Positions 60,609 through 64,000 of a DNA stretch of 64,000 nt are shown here, piece by piece. The position numbers and the translations under genes were made by a program. Source of the DNA: a bacterium (GTDB lineage: Bacteria > Actinomycetota > Acidimicrobiia > Spongiisociales > Spongiisociaceae); contig JAPPGU010000082.1 of NCBI GenBank assembly GCA_028821265.1, forward strand, positions 1-64,000, in the 5' to 3' direction. Numbering within the stretch: position 1 is the stretch's first letter; every line of letters starts with the position of its first letter. The notes under the pieces are model-generated. The model worked only from the letters and a program-made list of their open reading frames with translations, was not told the DNA's origin and ran no database searches.

Positions 60609-61691
60609 ATGCAAGACCTTCCCGAGGCTTCCCCGAGTCGTGAGCATTCTGCCGGCAGCGAGCACTCCCGGCAGCCCACGGGCCGTGTCTGGCCGCTGGC
60701 GGCAGCGGCCGGGTTGGTCTGTTCGGCGGTGGTGGCCGGGCTCCTGTGGTTCGTCACGGTCCCGTATTACGCCATGTGGCCCGGACCGATCGGTGAGGTG
60801 GTCGACTTCGTGACCGTCGAGGGCGGTCCCTCCGTCCATCCGCTGAACGGCGACCTCTACCTGTTGACGGTCAGCCTCCAGGAGGTGAACACGTTTGCCC
60901 TGGTGGAGGGCTGGCTGGATCCGAGCGTCGACGTGGTACCGCGAGATCTGATCCGCCCGGAGGGTGTCACGCCCGAGGAACATCGGGAGCGGAACCTTCA
61001 GATGATGGACAGATCCGTGGACAGCGCCATTCTGGCGGCGCTCGAGTACCTGGGGGTCCCGGTCACGCGCGCCGAGGACGGGGTCCTGGTCGTCTCGGTG
61101 CTGGAGGACGGGCCGGCGGCCGGGATCCTCGAGCACGGTGATGTCGTGGTGGCGGTGGAACACGCGCCGGTCAAGAGCCTCGAGGAGGCCACGGACGCCA
61201 TCGGCTCGAGAGAGGTGGGCGACATCGTGGTGCTCAGCATCCTGAGGGAGGAGGAGCGTTACGACCTGGAGGTCATCCTGGCCGAGCACCTGGAGAAGCC
61301 CGGCCGGCCGATGGTGGGGGTCGGTCTGGGTGACTACACGCCTCCCGTGGAGCTTCCCTTCGAGATCGACATCGATCGGGCCACTTCCGGGGGTGGTCCG
61401 TCGGCGGGCATGATGTACGCGCTGGGCCTGATCGACCTGCTGACGGAAGAGGATCTGGTGCGGGGGAACATCATCGCCGGTACCGGCACCATCTCGTCCG
61501 ACGGGCACGTGGGGCCGGTGGGAGGCGTTCGCCAGAAGGTCATCGCCGCCCAGAACGCCGGGGCCCGGTACATCCTGGTGCCGCAGGAGAACTACCCGGA
61601 CGCAGTGGCGGCCGGGCGGGACGGCGTAGAGATCATGGCGATTTCCTCGATCGGGGAGGCGGTTGAGGCCGTCAGGGGTCTACCGGCCTGA
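60609..61691 (+). CDS. PDZ-containing Lon-type serine protease (YlbL family)
   Basis: 360 residues: a basic N-terminus, one membrane helix (about 27-47), an extracellular PDZ domain (about 145-215, with V-L-V-V-S-V-L-E-D-G-P-A-A-G) and a C-terminal Lon protease domain. The catalytic serine lies in G-G-G-P-S-A-G-M-M and the lysine in V-G-G-V-R-Q-K-V near residue 305. This is the membrane-anchored YlbL layout without the Lon ATPase. It probably processes envelope proteins. The gene starts about 170 bp from the divergent bioY. Confidence 0.9.
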   Translation: MQDLPEASPSREHSAGSEHSRQPTGRVWPLAAAAGLVCSAVVAGLLWFVTVPYYAMWPGPIGEVVDFVTVEGGPSVHPLNGDLYLLTVSLQEVNTFALVEGWLDPSVDVVPRDLIRPEGVTPEEHRERNLQMMDRSVDSAILAALEYLGVPVTRAEDGVLVVSVLEDGPAAGILEHGDVVVAVEHAPVKSLEEATDAIGSREVGDIVVLSILREEERYDLEVILAEHLEKPGRPMVGVGLGDYTPPVELPFEIDIDRATSGGGPSAGMMYALGLIDLLTEEDLVRGNIIAGTGTISSDGHVGPVGGVRQKVIAAQNAGARYILVPQENYPDAVAAGRDGVEIMAISSIGEAVEAVRGLPA

Positions 61692-61751
61692 CTCCATCTG
61701 TTGCAGGAACTTATCCCCAAGATGCGGATCACGGGGTAGAGTTATCCACAT

Positions 61752-62960
61752 ATGAACAGAGAGACGCCTATCGCGGACGCCGAGGAGCTGGCATTCAGTC
61801 GGACGCTCCTGGGCTATGACCCTCTCGAGGTGCGGGCATTCGTCAAGGATGCCAACCAGCGTATTGCCCGGCTCTCCTCCCAGGGGGCTCGGATTCCCGA
61901 CGAGAGCGGAAGGATGCCCGAGCCGGAGTTGAGCGGGGTGATCGCCTCGGCCGTGCGGGAGATCGACGAGGTACTGGAATCGGCCCGATCGGCGGCCGAG
62001 CGCATCCGCAGCACAGCCGAGGTCGATGTATCGGACAGCGTGGAGTCGGCTCACCAGCAGGCCCGAGAGATCGTGGCCGAGGCGGAGGACGAAGCCTTCA
62101 CCCTGCGACAGGTTGCCTGGGAGGCGGCTACGGACATGCTGGAGGCGGCGAGTTCCGAGGTGGCCGACCTACGGGCTGAGGCGGAGCGTGATGCCCTCCG
62201 GATCATCGATGACGCGGAGCGCCGGGCGATACGGAATCTGGCGGCGGCGCGCCGGGACTCCGAGAACGTCCTGCAGACGGCGAGAGTGGAGTACGACCGT
62301 CTGGTCGAGTTGGCCAGCGTTGCCGGCCCGGACGCAAACGCCGACGGGGGAGCCGGTGAGCAGGTTCCCGATGGCGAGGACGCCGAGTCGGCTACCGCGC
62401 CGACCAAGCGGTTGGTGGTGCAGGTTCCGGCGGAGAACGGGCAGGTCGAGGAGTCGGGCCCGCCGCCTCCACCACAGGTGTATGGCACGATCCGGGTGAT
62501 TCCTGCCGGTTCGACCCCGGCTGAGGCGCCGGTGAAGGACGAATCGGCGGAGCCTGCGAGCAGCGACGATGACGAGGGTGTGGCGGGCGGCGAGCCCGCC
62601 ATCCGTCTCGGCTGGGCCGACGGGACCCGGAGCGTTCGCCTGGTCGGTACCCCCGCTACGCGGGCCCGCGTCGAGGTGGATGCGGTGGAGGTGGCCCGAG
62701 AGGTGGCTCGCCTCCGGTCCGGATCAGAGGGCGGTGTCGAGTCGGAGAACGGAGAATCCGCGGTCGGGGAACGATCGGATCGTTCCGCTGAACCGTCCGC
62801 GCCGTCCTGGGCCGGAACCGGGCCGGGTCCCGGCAGGGCGCCCGGTACCGCCCGCGGCAATGGCGGCGATGCCGGCGGTCTGGCGCCGTCGGATGACGAA
62901 CTGGCGGCACTTTTCGCCCGGTTACGGAGCCGGGTCAGGCGCTCCAACGCCCCTGTCTGA
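61752..62960 (+). CDS. DivIVA-like coiled-coil protein
   Basis: 402 residues. The N-terminus has the DivIVA lipid-binding signature F-S-R-T-L-L-G-Y-D-P-L-E-V-R-A-F-V near residues 15-31. Residues about 70-195 are heptad-rich coiled coil with many Ala, Glu and Arg. The rest (about 200-402) is Pro/Gly/Glu-rich and probably disordered, ending in a basic helix R-L-R-S-R-V-R-R. DivIVA/Wag31 proteins mark poles or septa and guide wall growth. The long disordered tail is unusual in the classical proteins. It is 60 bp after the YlbL gene. Confidence 0.8.
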   Translation: MNRETPIADAEELAFSRTLLGYDPLEVRAFVKDANQRIARLSSQGARIPDESGRMPEPELSGVIASAVREIDEVLESARSAAERIRSTAEVDVSDSVESAHQQAREIVAEAEDEAFTLRQVAWEAATDMLEAASSEVADLRAEAERDALRIIDDAERRAIRNLAAARRDSENVLQTARVEYDRLVELASVAGPDANADGGAGEQVPDGEDAESATAPTKRLVVQVPAENGQVEESGPPPPPQVYGTIRVIPAGSTPAEAPVKDESAEPASSDDDEGVAGGEPAIRLGWADGTRSVRLVGTPATRARVEVDAVEVAREVARLRSGSEGGVESENGESAVGERSDRSAEPSAPSWAGTGPGPGRAPGTARGNGGDAGGLAPSDDELAALFARLRSRVRRSNAPV

Positions 62961-62984
62961 GGTAGCCCGCTACCCTCCTGGATC

Positions 62985-64000
62985 ATGATCAGAATGGAGC
63001 CGGGTTCGTTCCGGCGGCCCCGCCGCCGTTCCAGTCGCTGGCTCGTCCTCGTGGCACTGGCCGCCTTCCTGCTGCTGACGGCGCTGAGCGGGCTGGCCAC
63101 CGCATGGACCGACTATCTCTGGTTCAGTTCGGTGGGCGCCACGTCGGTTTGGGTCACCACCCTGCTGTCCCGCATCCTGTTGGGGCTGGCCGGTTTCGTG
63201 GTGGCCGCCTTCGTCATCTGGATCAACCTGGAGGTGGTCTCCCGCTCCAAGGTCAACCCGATGATGAACGGAGGCCCGGATGACGAGGTGATCCGCCGCT
63301 TCCGGCAATGGATCCGCGCCCGCCGGATCCGCGCCCACCTGGCCGGGGCGACGGTTCTAGGGCTCCTGCTCGGTGTCTCGATATCCGCGTGGTGGCGGGA
63401 TGTGCTGGTCTGGATCAACGAGGTGCCCTTCGGCAGGACCGATCCGATCTTCGGGGTCGATGTGTCCTTCTACGTGTTCCACCTACCCGTCTACCGGAAC
63501 ATCGTGGGCTGGGCGATCCAACTCGTGTTCGCATCCGCACTGGTCTCGCTGGCGTACCACTACCTGAGCGGCGGTATCCAGCGGCTGCCGAACCAGATGC
63601 CCCTCGTCTCGAGAGGGGTCAAAGCCCATCTGTCGGTCCTGCTGGCGGCCCTGGCGCTGCTCAAGGCGGTCGCCTATCGGCTCGACGCCTACGAACTCCT
63701 CTACTCGACCCGGGGCGCCATCTTCGGCGCTTCCTACACGGACGTCACCGCCCACCGCCCGGCCCTCACCTTGCTGATGGCCATCTCGATACTGGGCGCA
63801 GGCTTGCTCCTATGGAACATGCGCCAGGCCGGCTGGCTACTCCCCGCCGTGGCGGGCGGGCTCTGGCTCATCGTCTCGGTAGTCGTCGGCGGCGTCATCC
63901 CGGCGGCCATAGAGCGGTTCCGTGTCCAGCCCAACCAGTTCAATCTGGAACGGCCCTACATCGAGCATCACATCGAGTTCACCCTGGATGCCTACGGCAT
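62985..64000 (+). CDS. UPF0182 family membrane protein, 5' part (cut by window edge)
   Basis: About 338 residues are visible before the right edge; family members are roughly 900-1000. Seven hydrophobic segments are seen. Family features include the A-W-T-D-Y-L-W-F-S-S-V-G segment after the first helix, D-P-I-F-G-V-D-V-S-F-Y-V-F-x-L-P in the third loop, and the R-F-x-V-x-P-N-Q-F-N-L-E-R-P-Y-I pattern at the start of the large extracellular domain. Function is unknown for the whole family. ATG at 62985 or 62994 may start it. Confidence 0.9.
   Translation, partial: MIRMEPGSFRRPRRRSSRWLVLVALAAFLLLTALSGLATAWTDYLWFSSVGATSVWVTTLLSRILLGLAGFVVAAFVIWINLEVVSRSKVNPMMNGGPDDEVIRRFRQWIRARRIRAHLAGATVLGLLLGVSISAWWRDVLVWINEVPFGRTDPIFGVDVSFYVFHLPVYRNIVGWAIQLVFASALVSLAYHYLSGGIQRLPNQMPLVSRGVKAHLSVLLAALALLKAVAYRLDAYELLYSTRGAIFGASYTDVTAHRPALTLLMAISILGAGLLLWNMRQAGWLLPAVAGGLWLIVSVVVGGVIPAAIERFRVQPNQFNLERPYIEHHIEFTLDAYG

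Overview
The window is high-GC, densely packed actinobacterial chromosome. A WhiB regulator, the proteasome activator Bpa, GuaB3, a DUF3263 protein beside a LytR_C protein, a YlbL-type PDZ-Lon protease, a DivIVA-like protein and a DUF222-HNH endonuclease all point to Actinomycetota. The mix (citramalate synthase, type-B succinate dehydrogenase, DisA-CarD-IspD-IspF-CysS-RlmB order, Asp/Thr-rich lipoproteins) suggests Acidimicrobiia or a relative; that class-level placement is inference.

Layout. 1-1236 (minus): start of a cytochrome P450 coupled to a membrane zinc-ribbon/discoidin-like protein. 1481-6733: disA, carD, ispD, ispF, cysS, rlmB. 6827-15288: a branched-chain amino acid type ABC importer with three tandem paralogous binding lipoproteins followed by livH, livM, livG, livF. 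15292-20270: a palindromic element, tRNA-Thr, DUF3263, LytR_C, two membrane proteins, a CvpA-CAP fusion and an unknown gene. 20271-23508: an accessory patch of lower GC (DUF222-HNH endonuclease, an uncharacterised methyltransferase and a CmoM-like tRNA methyltransferase) ending at tRNA-Arg(CCT). 23643-29169: CDP-alcohol transferase-like protein, bpa, a TSUP permease, infA, an MFS transporter, a small HTH protein, a GNAT and a Nudix CoA pyrophosphatase. 29183-31735: cimA and a histidinol-phosphatase-like gene behind what looks like an isoleucine attenuator. 31844-38745: trpS, a CPBP protease, a lipoprotein, guaB3-guaA and an old-yellow-enzyme oxidoreductase. 38869-50726: pcrA, transaldolase, a B12 subunit, sucCD, purH, folD, menC, icd, mdh. 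50937-55194: hupB, an SCP2 protein and sdhCAB. 55339-64000: whiB, a lipoprotein, tatA, peroxiredoxin, a zincin, moaE, bioY, a YlbL protease, a DivIVA-like protein and the start of a UPF0182 membrane protein.

Functional links. sucC, sucD, icd, mdh and sdhCAB give a large part of the TCA cycle, and the B12 subunit would feed methylmalonyl-CoA into succinyl-CoA beside sucCD. guaB3/guaA, purH and folD serve purine and one-carbon metabolism. cimA makes the precursor of isoleucine and carries a four-Ile leader peptide.

The most unusual content lies between genes. First, heptanucleotide tandem repeats (CTAGTTG-like, plus TGA- and CGGG-bearing versions) start exactly at stop codons and place TAG every 7 nt, hence in all three frames. 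Second, a roughly 100-bp palindromic element occurs in five copies plus a fragment, repeatedly at gene 3' ends, where it supplies the stop codons of livG and sdhB. Third, a separate 168-bp palindromic element has a solo end elsewhere. A C-terminally shortened DisA with RFR in place of RHR and the isolated CmoM homologue are the most notable protein-level observations. All assignments come from reading the sequence; no database search was run.
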